Positions 1 through 9,205 are shown, counted from the stretch's first letter. The stretch is 10,439 bases of DNA from Pigoraptor vietnamica (GCA_943704525.1 CALSCQ010000856.1:1-10439); one strand, 5' to 3'. A program made the numbers and translations. The notes: a model not told the origin generated them from the letters alone.

Positions 1-320
1 GGGGGGGGGGAGGTAAATAATAAATAAACATAGAAAACTAATGGGTTGAGTAGGCGTCCGTACGCGAACGCCATAACAGAACAGTTTGACCGCTTCTCCG
101 CGATGCTCCAGATGTCCAGAGCCTAGACAATTGTCGCTCTTCGCAATTCCCATACCGTCAACAAGCACGCATACGTCACACACAAACCACAAACATTCAC
201 ACACGCACACACACGCACACACACACACACACACACGCACGCACACACACACGCACACACACACACACACGCACACACACACACAAACATACACACACGC
301 ACACACACGCACACACACAC

Positions 321-356
<36 letters not shown>

Positions 357-1039
357 GCACACACACACACACACAGATACACACATAGAAATCGAAGACA
401 AAACAATCATCAACCCACGCGATCAGGTTCGCATGGCCCGCGTGCTCCCCCGCCGCATCCCCCTCGTCGGCGCCCTCGGCAGCCGCGGCGCCTCCATCCC
501 CACGACCGGCCCTCTCCCCCGGCCCACCGGCCGCCGTGGGCTCCGTGGCCACCTCGAAAGCGGCCGGTCGCAGCATCATCGACAGGAGGTTTTGCAGAAG
601 CGTGTTGACGCCCATTGGGTTCACGAGGGCGTCGTCGTCACCCATCCCGAACTGGAGCCCATCGCCACGACCGCTTGATTGCCTCCGGCTGCGCGATGTT
701 GGGCAGAAGGTCAACAGAATGCGACCGCTTAATAACGACCGCGCTCTTCGCACTACACAAGAAGCGCCAAACCAGCCCACAATACACGCGCACAATACAC
801 GACACAAGTCGGGTGAAGAATAAATAACCAGCGGCCATGCTTCCACCCTGCGCTCGTCGTGCAACTCACAAGGGCTGGCGAGCTTCTTCCACCTCGTCCG
901 CCTCCATCTCCTCCACAAACTCGCTGCCACATCGCGCACACGCCGGTGGCCCTCCATGCTGCTGCACGACGTCGACGGGTTCGCTGCAGGCGTGGCAGAA
1001 GTATCCCGTCGCCATGCTCTGCTGGGGAGCGGGCTCCAT
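1..1039 (-). CDS. N-terminal part of a BCA2/RNF126-type zinc-ribbon protein, probably a RING E3 ubiquitin ligase (partial)
   Basis: Exon 1 is 1039-870, starting at an ATG with G at -3 and +4 (MEPAPQQSM...). It ends at a strong GTGAGT donor; the intron is 869-689, and exon 2 runs from 688 to about 415-419. Phases agree (TT|C encodes Phe57). Residues 13-46 (YFCHACSEP ... [13 protein letters not shown]) form a C-x2-C ... C-x2-C zinc ribbon with a trailing acidic FVEE, the pattern at the N-terminus of RNF126, RNF115 and plant BCA2-like RING ligases. There the ribbon binds ubiquitin or partners and a C-terminal RING-H2 recruits E2. Exon 2 encodes a GMGDDD-type Gly/Asp-rich stretch, a hydrophobic [11 protein letters not shown] segment and a Gly/Ala/Glu-rich tail. 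No RING is visible: the next intron is a GT microsatellite and the gene leaves the window on the left. A possible exon from 122 leftwards (acceptor TCTAG) is not recognisable. The zinc ribbon is clear; the ligase assignment is inferred. Confidence 0.66.
197..385. repeat. CA/GT dinucleotide microsatellite with CG and TA interruptions
   Basis: Nearly uninterrupted ACAC runs on the plus strand are broken by scattered CGCA, CAAACATA and CAGATA units. The array lies in the intron after exon 2 of the zinc-ribbon gene, so the transcript carries (GU)n. Open frames running through it in several phases are an artefact of the stop-free repeat. Confidence 0.95.
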
Positions 1040-1519
1040 CGCGCCCGCCCCTTCGGAAAGGGAACACAAGCGAAATATGGAGGCCAATGTTCACACTGCG
1101 CTGACGCAAACACGACCCTGCGAATTAGAGCGCCTGGGGGTGAGTTTCATGCTGACAGTTGCCGAAGGGCCAAGAGATGGCGGGAAGGAAGTGCGATAAC
1201 TTACAGACGACGGTAATCAAAGGAGAACAGCGCGTGGCGGAAACTGGCACTAACCTAGCTGAAAGGCCCAAAGCTGAAAGGCCTTTAGTTCCCGCTCGAA
1301 GTTATCTCGAGGAAGCCGCGTGAAACGACTGCTACGCACAACAGTCACCAATATCTTTGACCGTGAGACGACAGCGCACTCTCGCGTCGCAAGGCGCATG
1401 CAGAGAGCCTGCGTGTGCGTTGTCGCGAACCAGTAACAGGCACAATTCCTTCCTCAGAGAAAGCCGTCACAGTCATGCGTGTTAAAGTGCAACGTGTCAT
1501 ATGATCGTCTGAATTTTGC
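1040..1519. other. Upstream region of the zinc-ribbon gene; no gene seen
   Basis: This stretch lies immediately upstream of the minus-strand start codon at 1039 and should hold its promoter. No TATA box or other firm element was identified. The only structured item is a pair of 12-bp direct repeats (1257-1283). Short open frames have no recognisable protein content and no coherent splice phases. Confidence 0.5.
1257..1283 (+). repeat. Two direct copies of AGCTGAAAGGCC
   Basis: Copies at 1257-1268 and 1272-1283 are identical and separated by three bases. The second runs into the self-complementary AAAGGCCTTT. It could be a paired protein-binding site about 230 bp upstream of the zinc-ribbon gene start, or a small chance duplication. 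Confidence 0.6.
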
Positions 1520-1591
1520 AATTCGTAATTCGTGTAATTCGTAATTCGTAATTCGTAATTCGCAATTCGTTATTCGTTATTCGTTATTCGT
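1520..1591 (+). repeat. Heptanucleotide tandem array (AATTCGT)n passing into (TATTCGT)n
   Basis: About ten tandem heptamers are visible. AATTCGT dominates the left two thirds, with one two-base insertion near 1534, and TATTCGT makes up the last three copies. It is AT-rich in an otherwise GC-rich setting and lies in intergenic DNA. The frame shifts at every copy, so it is not coding. Confidence 0.93.
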
Positions 1592-2065
1592 TCATAGTAT
1601 ATCAGAAGGGCTGGCTTTAGAAGTTGAAACAAAAGAAGAGTTTCGGTGGGCTAATACATGAGTTGAGTCTGCTTCTATTGTCGATCATTTTCTTCGGCAT
1701 CCCACGGCAATTTATTCGCGGCGCAGTCTGAATGATGCCCGGCCCGTGCTCCGTGTTATGCAGGCGGCCGCTTGCGACGGCAAAGGCTGGAAAGGCTACC
1801 GCGGCGAGCCCTCCAGGTAGCGGCCACAACGTTGGCAAGCGCACGAAATCGCCGGCAAAACAGGGCGGCGGCCGTGGAAAAGGACGAGGCGGATCGTCAA
1901 TGTTCAGAAGTTAGAGAACAGTGTCGTGACAGAGGGCACGGAACAGCGGCGCATCGCAAAGAAAAACGCCAACTGAAGAAGAAAAGAGCGAGTTGCATCA
2001 GATAAAAAAAGAGTGATAGCGCTCCGGCTGCACGTCAGTGAGCTTCGGAAAAGGTGCATGATAAT
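1592..2065. other. Intergenic stretch with two overlapping unrecognised open frames
   Basis: On the plus strand a frame ending with TAG at 1912-1914 would give a short basic tail (AKQGGGRGKGRGG...). A second frame ending with TAA at 2003-2005 would give a Lys/Arg/Glu-rich, helix-like tail. Either could be read after the acceptor-like TTATGCAG near 1761. No upstream exon, domain or homologue was recognised and the frames compete, so neither is called a gene. The rest shows no structure. Confidence 0.35.
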
Positions 2066-2525
2066 TAGTACCGTACTTGAAGTGCGTCGAATGGAAGCAT
2101 GCATGTCCTTGATGCGCGGCTCGCCTTCAAGTTCGCTGAAGCGTGTGTCGACTGAATTGCACGTCGAGTCGATGAAAGTGCACGTTGGATGGAAGTGCGT
2201 CGAGCCGGTGAAACTGTGCACATCGCCTCGAAGATCGAGTGGGAGTGTGCGTCGAGTGGAAGTGCGTGCCGCCTCGAAGTATGTGTCGTCGTGATGGTGG
2301 AAGTGCGCGTCACCTCGAAGTGCAAGTCGCCGTCCGGGAGCAGTGGAAATGCGTGTCGAGTGGAAGTGCATCGAGTGAAGTGCGCGTCGCCGAGGAGTGC
2401 ACATCAAGCGCCAAGTGGAAGTGCGCGTCGAGCAGGAGTGGGCGCCGCGTCGCGTCTGAGTGCGTGTCGCCTTGAAGTACGCGCCGCCTTGAAGTGCACG
2501 ACGAGAGGAAGAGTGCGTCAAGCCG
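2066..2525. repeat. Degenerate minisatellite, unit about 17 bp (GTCGAGTGGAAGTGCGC-like)
   Basis: Units resembling GTCGAGTGGAAGTGCGC or GTCGCCTTGAAGTGCGC recur through the stretch, dense from about 2250 to 2510 and sparser to the left. Several units are 15-24 bp because of indels. Long open frames on both strands result from the repeat's low stop content. Translations are monotonous Val/Glu/Arg/Ser/Cys mixtures on the plus strand and Thr/His/Arg-rich on the minus strand, with no domain. Confidence 0.8.
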
Positions 2526-2750
2526 AGGTCGAACGCGACAAGAATGAGCGCTCCAAGGATGAGCGCAACAAGCCGAATGAGCGCACCAAGGATGAGCGCA
2601 ACAAGCCGAATGAGCGCACCAAGAATGTGCGCAACAAGGAAAAGAGCGACAAGGGAAAGAGCGACAAAGTCTCGCACCAAGGGCGAGCCGAGCGCGACAA
2701 GGGCGAGAACAGCAAGGGTAAGCGCGGCGGGCGAGCGCGACTAGGTGGAG
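2526..2750 (+). repeat. Degenerate minisatellite, unit 15-18 bp (AAGGATGAGCGCAAC-like), with a perfect 33-bp dimer
   Basis: The array continues directly from the 17-bp family but with a different unit, AAGGATGAGCGCAAC and variants. A 33-bp higher-order unit is repeated perfectly at 2555-2587 and 2588-2620 and continues partially to about 2640. Most units are multiples of three, so the frame stays open with a Lys/Asn/Asp/Glu/Arg-rich reading. No start, splice context or domain supports a gene. Confidence 0.82.
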
Positions 2751-3115
2751 CACAACAAGCTAAGGTACACGGGCCGGCAGAGGAACAGAGAATGCCGGTG
2801 TCACATGCACGGCAACACCCCTGACCACCTTCAGCGAGGCCCATCGCTTTGGCAGACGAGCCTTAGATGTCGATGTCGAGCGCAAACTCTGAAGGACCTG
2901 TGGAGACGGCCATAAGAACACTGCCGGAGGCGAAATTCAAGAGACTAAGGCCTACAGGACCCACACGCGGGCACAGGAACAGGGCACGCATGTGTGTGCA
3001 CGCGCCCGGCAAACAGAGACACGTGCTCAGTGGGGTGTCATATGACAGAGGGAGCATAGATCGCACGGCGTCTGCGCATCAGGCGCTCTGCAGTGCTATG
3101 CACTTGGCGCGAAGG
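2751..3115. other. Non-repetitive intergenic spacer between two minisatellite blocks; nothing recognised
   Basis: An open frame on the plus strand starting near 2867 runs into the next repeat block and shows no known domain. No RNA gene or regulatory element was recognised. Confidence 0.5.
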
Positions 3116-3371
3116 CCTGCGGACAAGGGCGAGTGCGGCAAGGGTGACTGGGACAAGGGAGAGGAGTGCGAGAAGGGTGAGTGCAAGGAGGGGCGAGTGC
3201 GACAGGGGTGAGCGCAACGACACGACATAAACTGCAAGACTGAGACAGCAGTTCGCGGCAAGAGCGAGCGCAACAAGGGGGAGCAGCAAGGGCGAACAAG
3301 GGCGAATGCAGCAAGGGCGTGCATGTCAAGGATGAGTGCGGCGACAACGGTGCCAAGGGCGAGTGCGGCAT
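3116..3371 (+). repeat. Second block of the 15-bp minisatellite (AAGGGCGAGTGCGGC-like)
   Basis: Two sub-blocks, about 3116-3215 and 3250-3371, are built from AAGGGCGAGTGCGGC-type units related to those at 2526-2750. A non-repetitive insert of about 35 bp separates them. Shared units in separated blocks suggest one minisatellite family that expanded and decayed. The block ends about 130 bp short of the kinase gene's stop codon. Confidence 0.78.
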
Positions 3372-3503
3372 TCCTGTACACGGCGATAAATTCCTCTCGG
3401 TGACATGGCCCGGACATGCGACACAATCGTGCCGTCTGGACAGTAGAGCTGATCACTGCGACATCCTCACTGTTCAGCCGTTTCGGCTTCTTTCTGGGTT
3501 CTC

Positions 3504-6500
3504 TTATTTCCACACTCGTGGCGCTCTGCACCATGTCGTAAGTAAGCCGCCTGTGGTCGTATGTACTGCGTCCTCCCTCCAACTTTGCGCCGACTCTTTT
3601 ACATCTTTCTTTACCGACTGGAGCGGCACTGACAAGCCCCCGTCGTCATCCCACCCGCTGAACGAGTCAGCCACAAACTCGAGCAGCGTGGGCACATCCG
3701 CCCTATCACCCTCCTTCGCGCAATCCATCTTGTCGAGGACGCGGTTGATGCGCACGTTCACAGCAGCGCCCCGCAAAACCCGGCGGAACGCCTTGCCAAG
3801 CGACCACACGTCCGACAAAACGCTGGCGCCCTTTCCATCGGCCACCTCAGGCGCCATGTATCCCTGTGCATGCCAGACGACACGTGGGATAGCCTCAGCA
3901 GACTGTGACCCCATAGGCAGGTGACCAGACACACAGCACACACCTTCGTTCCCACACGACCCAAGGCACGCCCGTGCTGCCCAGGACGCTCGGCAGTGTC
4001 GAAATCGATGAGCACGAGGCGCCTTTTCCCGTAACTTTCAACAACCCGAAACACATCCGGTTTGATGTCGCGATGAAGGAAACCGGCACGATGCACAGCA
4101 CCAAGGGCGTTCAAGGCATCCCGAAGGAACTCAAGCGCCTGTAGGTGCCCACGTAATACACCGAACGTCAACACACGGCACCAGACAATTCTCACTAGTT
4201 CGCCCGCACGGGGCACTCCGTGGCTGTACGCACATATCCACCACCACGCACCTCCTCGGGCTCCAGTGGAAGGTAGTCGAGCAGCGCAGGGAGCCAGGGC
4301 AGCAGGAGCGCATACACGCCGTCTCCTTTCTCAACGGCCTCCGCGTGGACAATGTTCGGATGCTCGCAGAGCGCACTAAGCACGACCAGCTCCATGTCCC
4401 TCCGGTACGTCTTCGCGCTCCCCTTAACGACAAGGCATAACGCGCGCCCATCATGGGCGAAAGCCTTCCAAGCTGCCGTGCACGATGACTGCACAACATT
4501 CGAATCGTAAGGTACAGGTTTCACGGGGACCGCAAGCCAGCAAATTACCTTGTAGACAGAGGCACCGAGTTTCACGTTCATATGACTCGAGCACTCGCGT
4601 GCAAAGTTCCAGAAAAGGCCTTTGAAAACGCAAGAATGCGGTATTATATATGTAAGTATTGCAAGACACTGACATCCAGCCACATTGTGCGATTAGACAG
4701 AAAAACATTAAAACGTTCAAACACGCACGTACGCCGGTGCACACGTGTGAGTGCACACTCACTCGCGCCATGCACAAACTGCAACATATAAAAATATATA
4801 TGTACATGCGCATGCACGCGCACATTCGCAATTACTCACGAGCACATGAACACATAGCATACACAGAGCCAAAGAGTAAAAGGTGCACTCACCTATGGCA
4901 TCCACGGCTCCGTCGTGCGCGCGCTGGTCGCTGAGGCGTCCGCGCTCGGAACTGGCCACGCCACCCCCGCCGCTGTTCCCTGTCGTGTTGCCGTCGCCAC
5001 GGGTGGTGCGGCCACCATCGGTCTGCCGCTTCCTCGTGGTCCGGGCAGAGGGTACGGGCAACGCGGGTGGTCTGAAGCGATCATTGTCCCCGAGCGCCTT
5101 GTCCATATTGTTCGACATACGCACTCCAGAGTCCAAAGCTGCCGCGACGTATTTCACGAGGCGCGGGAGCTCACTTGGGTTGGCGAGGTTGATTTCCCGG
5201 AAGCGCACGAGGTAAGTCGGGCACATGTCGTCCGTGGGAGAGTATGTCGGTAGCGGAGGCCAGCGTGTCGCGTCCTTAGACCGACCCGACGGACCGGACG
5301 CGTCGCCAGGGTGCGTCACGGGCGCCACGTTGGCGGCTGATGCACCGCCTGACTGAGCAGATTCGCGGGTCACGCCGTCTCCTGCGGGAGCAGGCGGGCC
5401 ATGCGCCGCATCGATTTGAGATGGCACGCCCGCAGCGGAATCGCGCGTCACGTCGGGTCCGCCCGGCGGAACAGCGTACAGCGCGTAGACCTCCACGCGG
5501 CCGGCATTCATAAAGAGCCCGTACACGACCACCTCCTTCAAAAGTTCGGGTTTCGCCTTTGTGTTGTGCACGAAATACTGCACCGCCAAGCTCATCATCG
5601 CAACGAGCTTCTCGAAGTCCTTGTGCGCTTTGCCCGTCGCGCCGTTTCTGTCCAGCTCCCCGAGGAGACACGGCGGCTCGCAGTCGAGGTATCGGATGGC
5701 AAGATCGCACAGACATTCGCCGAACTCGGCCGCGTTCGAGTACGTACTAACCGCAAGTTCCACGCTCGTCTCGTAGACGTTGATTCCTCCAAGTCCCTCG
5801 ACAATGCGGTTCACCAGCGGGTACCACACGTGGGAGAGCCAGTGGGCCTCGAGCCGCTTCGTCGCACGAAGCGCCTTGGAAAGGTCGGCACACGCAATCT
5901 CTAAGAAAGCCGCCGCAGAAGTGCGAACGTTGTCACAATTGGCCTTCGCGGCGAAATGGAAAGCGTCGGGAAGCGCGGACTCAAAGAGGGCGTTCGCGTG
6001 GGCGTCGTGAATACGCTCATCGTCACGCCCCAACGGCGGGTTGGGGCGAGCGTACTGGTGCTGGGGGACACTGTTGAGCCCGTCCAGTGCAGCATCACGC
6101 ACACTTTTGGCCCAATCGGACCAGCTGTGCGCACTACAGGCGACGTTCAATACGCCGTATGTGCCTGCAAGCTGGACGGCCATGTCCAAACTCGCTTCCC
6201 TGCGGCAAAATGGCAATGCAAATTTGGGTATGACTCACAGGGGAAACGACTGAATCACCCGCGGGCGTGGAACAAGAAGGGCAATAGCACAAAACACAAA
6301 GAGCTGGGAGCAAGGCGCATGCATACAGAAAGCACTGCAACGCGCGTACACGGCAGCCGACTACTGCCACACCAACGCAACCTACTTGCGCCTGTTCCGA
6401 AAATCGTCTTCGAGCACCATGGCGAGCTGGGTAAACGAGACGGGAGCTGCATCGGCCGCTGCAGCATGTGATTTGATCACAATTAGAGACGATCCGGCGA

Positions 6501-6916
6501 AAAAAAAACGCGACGATGGCAAAACAAGGCGAGAGGCAAGGGCGCGGTGAGAAGGGAGGGTAGCAAAGAAAATGCGATAGAAGACATATGCAAAAGGGCA
6601 GAAGAACGACAAGCACAAAGGGATCAGCTTATGTCATGGACGATTGCCAGTCGGCTCTGACAGCCGAACACAGAGACTAAGAGAGTCGGAGGGGAAGATG
6701 AAGCGCAAGAGGAAAAAAAGACAGGGGAAAGGGACGGAATAGGACAAAACGAGAAAAAGGTTTGAAAGAACAAACAGAAATAGAACAACACCGAGAGAGG
6801 GAGCCGCGGCGGAGGGGAGGGGTACTGACAGACCGAGAGACTGAAAGAGAGAGAGAGAGAAAGAGAGGAAAACGGACTGTGGTGTGTGTGAGTGAGTGAG
6901 TATGAGGGTAAGTAGC

Positions 6917-6950
<34 letters not shown>

Positions 6951-7397
6951 TGCAGTAACAGTTGGTGTCTCAGTCGCGTGGTGGCAATGGGTGAACCGAG
7001 AGCAGAGAGGGGACGGACATTGTTGCGTACTGAAAAGGCTGAGACAGGCTGGCAGAGAATACCCACGCAAATACGGCGGCCACTTGCGCCTGATGGTGTA
7101 CTTCCCATGGTCGACTGCACGCGAAAGAAGCTCCGCAGCTTCAAAGACGATGTCGTTCGCACCGATGGGATTATCGACGGTGACCTCGCAGTCGGTCTCC
7201 ACCCAGCCTACATTCCAGAAACGGCGCGCCAAGTCCTCTGGGTTGAGAGGCGCGTATATGCCATGACGACCGAAGCGAACGCTCGCAGTCCTGGCCACTG
7301 GTGCCGCCGACTTGACCTTCGCCTTCTTTGGAGGGTTTTCACCTGCAGGACCCGGCGAGGACAGGGTACGCTTTCGTCCTCCGTCGTCGGGGTCCAT
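3504..7397 (-). CDS. Seven-exon gene: degenerate nuclease-like region plus atypical protein kinase (Crinkler/FunK1-like architecture)
   Basis: Exons: 7397-7067, 6458-6386, 6199-4893, 4619-4549, 4488-4252, 4138-3944 and 3863-3504. All introns are GT-AG, all phases agree, and the product is 857 aa. The ATG has A at -3. Residues 22-29 (PPKKAKVK) look like a nuclear localisation signal; there is no signal peptide. Residues 290-375 suggest a decayed PD-(D/E)XK fold: D300, E316 in GELDR where E-x-K is expected, then a KLVAMM helix. A Pro/Gly/Ser-rich linker covers about 376-455. The kinase domain (about 585-820) shows K616 in LCLVVK, E627, HRD with D697 and K699, D718, GT-GYMAPE (739-744) and DVWSLG (756-761). 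Val702 replaces the usual metal-binding Asn, and DFD replaces DFG. The glycine loop is poor. Known REase-kinase effectors and FunK1 kinases share this layout, but no Crinkler LxLFLAK header is present. Activity and targets are unknown. An alternative donor (GTAAAG, 3614-3609) leaves the last 35 or so residues uncertain. Confidence 0.83.
6480..6949. repeat. Purine-rich tract and (TG)16 microsatellite inside kinase intron 1
   Basis: The plus strand is strongly purine-biased from about 6480 to 6900, including GAGAGA runs near 6846-6866. It ends in an uninterrupted TG run at 6918-6949. On the transcript strand this is a (CA)n run followed by a long pyrimidine-rich stretch leading to the CAG acceptor before exon 2 (AG at 6460-6459). 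The intron spans 7066-6459 and is the longest in the window. Confidence 0.88.
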
Positions 7398-7447
7398 CTT
7401 CCGTCGCCCGGCGAACAAAAACGACTGTCTTTTGCGACTTGAAGTTA

Positions 7448-7502
7448 TTGTGGAAACAGGTATTGTGGAAATTTCCAGGGGTACTGACCCCTGTTGTGGA
7501 AA
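7448..7502 (+). repeat. Three spaced copies of TTGTGGAAA
   Basis: Identical 9-mers lie at 7448-7456, 7463-7471 and 7494-7502, with start-to-start distances of 15 and 31 bp. They sit in the kinase-proximal half of the divergent promoter. Regular spacing of an identical word suggests a repeated factor-binding site, though a local duplication could also explain it. Confidence 0.6.
7476..7493. other. Perfect inverted repeat CAGGGGT-ACTG-ACCCCTG
   Basis: Seven-base arms at 7476-7482 and 7487-7493 flank a 4-base loop. The element lies between the second and third TTGTGGAAA copies. It may be a dyad binding site for a dimeric regulator, or a hairpin in a 5' leader. Confidence 0.65.
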
Positions 7503-7566
7503 CCAGAGGCTCTAAGAGGGGCGTACGGACGGTCGCAGCGGCAGTTTCCGGCTTTCTCGATCGGCC

Positions 7567-7574
7567 TGACGTCA
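7567..7574. promoter_or_regulatory. CRE/ATF-type bZIP site TGACGTCA
   Basis: This is a perfect 8-bp palindrome identical to the classical cAMP-response element bound by CREB/ATF bZIP factors. It lies 108 bp upstream of the plus-strand start codon and 170 bp upstream of the kinase start. Placement in a compact divergent promoter makes function plausible; no binding evidence is available here. Confidence 0.55.
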
Positions 7575-7681
7575 CATAGACGCCATCACGGCACACTGAA
7601 GGCTTCTGCGCCCTTCAACAGATTCGCACAGCCAAAGGCTTACGGAAGCCACGAGCTGAGCGCGCGCAAAGGCGCGGGAAA

Positions 7682-9168
7682 ATGGACGCAGAGAATGCCC
7701 CGCGGGTGCGTGTTGTGCCATAAGTGGCCTCGTTTGTCTGCGGTTTATGTGCGTGGTGGTTGATCAAACCGCACGTGCGTGTGTGCGAGTGCCGTTGTGG
7801 TCGTACGCTTATGTATGCGGGGCATTCGTGTGTGCGTGAGTCTCCGTGTTTTGACGTAAGTGTCGTCTTCAGCAACTCGCATAAGTTGACGACGCTTGTT
7901 CAATGCCGTTGTTTGCATCTTTCTTACGGGCGTCCTTGTAATTACTCGCAACTCGCAGGTGTGCGCGGTGTGTTCCCGCGACAACGCCCCGTCGGCACAC
8001 CACTGCGAGCACTGTGGGGCGCTCTTAGTCGCGCACATGCAGTCACTCTCCGCGTCGCCTTCCCTCGGACAGCACGAACCGGCCTCCATCACCCCCCGTG
8101 GCACTGGGGCATCCCTCAACGGGACGCTGCAAGCGACAGACTCGAATCAGTTTGCCGCGCTCGCCCCGGGTCCCTCTGCGCCCGTCGCGGCGGTGGTTGT
8201 GTCGCAGGTGTGTGGGTGTGGTGCTGCTGTCGTGCGGAGGGTTGTTGTGCAGCGTGTCAACCGCTGGTAGTGTCGCTATCGGAGTTCGACGAGACCGCAT
8301 CGCGCTTCGTCCACCCAATATTGCCTTCGCTGCCGGCCTCGCACACACACTCTCTTCAAACGAATCCGCGCGCAATTGCCATCCACCTCACACTCGCACC
8401 GACTGCAAGCCAATTCCCCTCAGTTTCATCTCAGTTCCCTAGTGTGTGTTTCTTTGGCTGACCGGCCATCTGCACGTGTCCCCAGGCGCCGCAGGGCTCC
8501 CGTCGCAAGATTCTCATCCAGCGTGACTACACGCACGGCATGGCGGTGCGCTTTGACGACTCGCCGCAGACGCAGCTGGTCATGGGCACGTCGCTCTCGT
8601 CGGCGTCCGTCCAGCGCACCGTGCAGGCGCTCAACGAAATCTTTGACGCGATCGAGCACGTGGGCTGCTGCGGCTATGTGGAGGGGTGTCTCGCGTGCTT
8701 GACAGGGTTCGCACTCTACTGGTGCCTGCGCTCGCCGTACGAAAAGGTGCGCCTTTGGCGGTTAGGGTGTTGGGTGTGCGTGTCGTGTGATGTAGTGGGA
8801 GTAGCTTGCTTCTGATGCTGTGTAGCGGATATGCGTGCGTGATGACTATTGGTTGGTGTTCTATATCGAGCCTTGTGTCACGGTTGCCTTTGATTGCGTT
8901 TCTAATGCAGTCAGTACTGGACCATGCTCGTCCTTATTCTCTCGCGACTGTGGAACAGAGTGGCCTTGTTCGCTCACTTGTGTTTGTTGTGTTTCGATCG
9001 CAGGGAATCGACCGAATGCGCGAGTTGCTCCGCGAGGAGAACGACCGCGTGTACCAGCCCGCCGGGTTCCACGTGCGAGATCCGATGGAAAATGGCCTCA
9101 GAATGGTATGTCCGTGCTGCTGTGTGCTCTGGTGTCTCTGTGTGTGTGTGTGTATGTGTGTGTGTGTA

Positions 9169-9205
<37 letters not shown>

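Larger units (their letters stand above)
7398..7681. promoter_or_regulatory. Divergent (head-to-head) promoter between the kinase and Erf4/GOLGA7-like genes
   Basis: Start codons at 7397 (minus) and 7682 (plus) are 284 bp apart, so both promoters and 5' leaders must fit here unless a non-coding leader exon lies elsewhere. Candidate elements are a CRE palindrome (7567-7574), a hairpin (7476-7493) and three TTGTGGAAA copies. No TATA box was found. Shared regulation of the two genes is an inference from the spacing. Confidence 0.65.

Noticed and set aside
1-122. Possible last exon of the zinc-ribbon gene after a TCTAG acceptor
   Set aside because: None of the three frames shows a RING or other recognisable motif, and the choice of upstream donor is ambiguous.
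86-413. Open frames of His/Thr (plus) and Cys/Val (minus) dipeptides
   Set aside because: They are translations of the CA/GT microsatellite; the repeat lacks stops in several frames.
433-678. Plus-strand 81-codon open frame
   Set aside because: It is the antisense shadow of exon 2 of the minus-strand zinc-ribbon gene, which has phase-supported splicing.
1904-2680. 258-codon minus-strand open frame
   Set aside because: It reads across the degenerate minisatellites, has no domain, and its composition changes exactly with the repeat units.
2189-2824. 211-codon plus-strand open frame with KDERNKPNERT repeats
   Set aside because: The repetitive reading is explained by 15-18-bp and 33-bp repeat units; no start context, splice sites or homology.
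4759-4892. Continuation of the large kinase exon past 4893
   Set aside because: The frame runs past a strong GTGAGT donor into intronic low-complexity sequence; using the donor gives phase-correct joining to the kinase N-lobe exon.
4883-6010. Several 60-170-codon plus-strand frames
   Set aside because: They are antisense shadows of the 1.3-kb kinase exon 3, caused by its high GC at third codon positions.
6624-7066. Continuation of kinase exon 1 into Ser/Leu/Phe-rich sequence
   Set aside because: It is readthrough of the pyrimidine-rich intron strand and (CA)n; the GTGGGT donor at 7066 joins in phase to exon 2.
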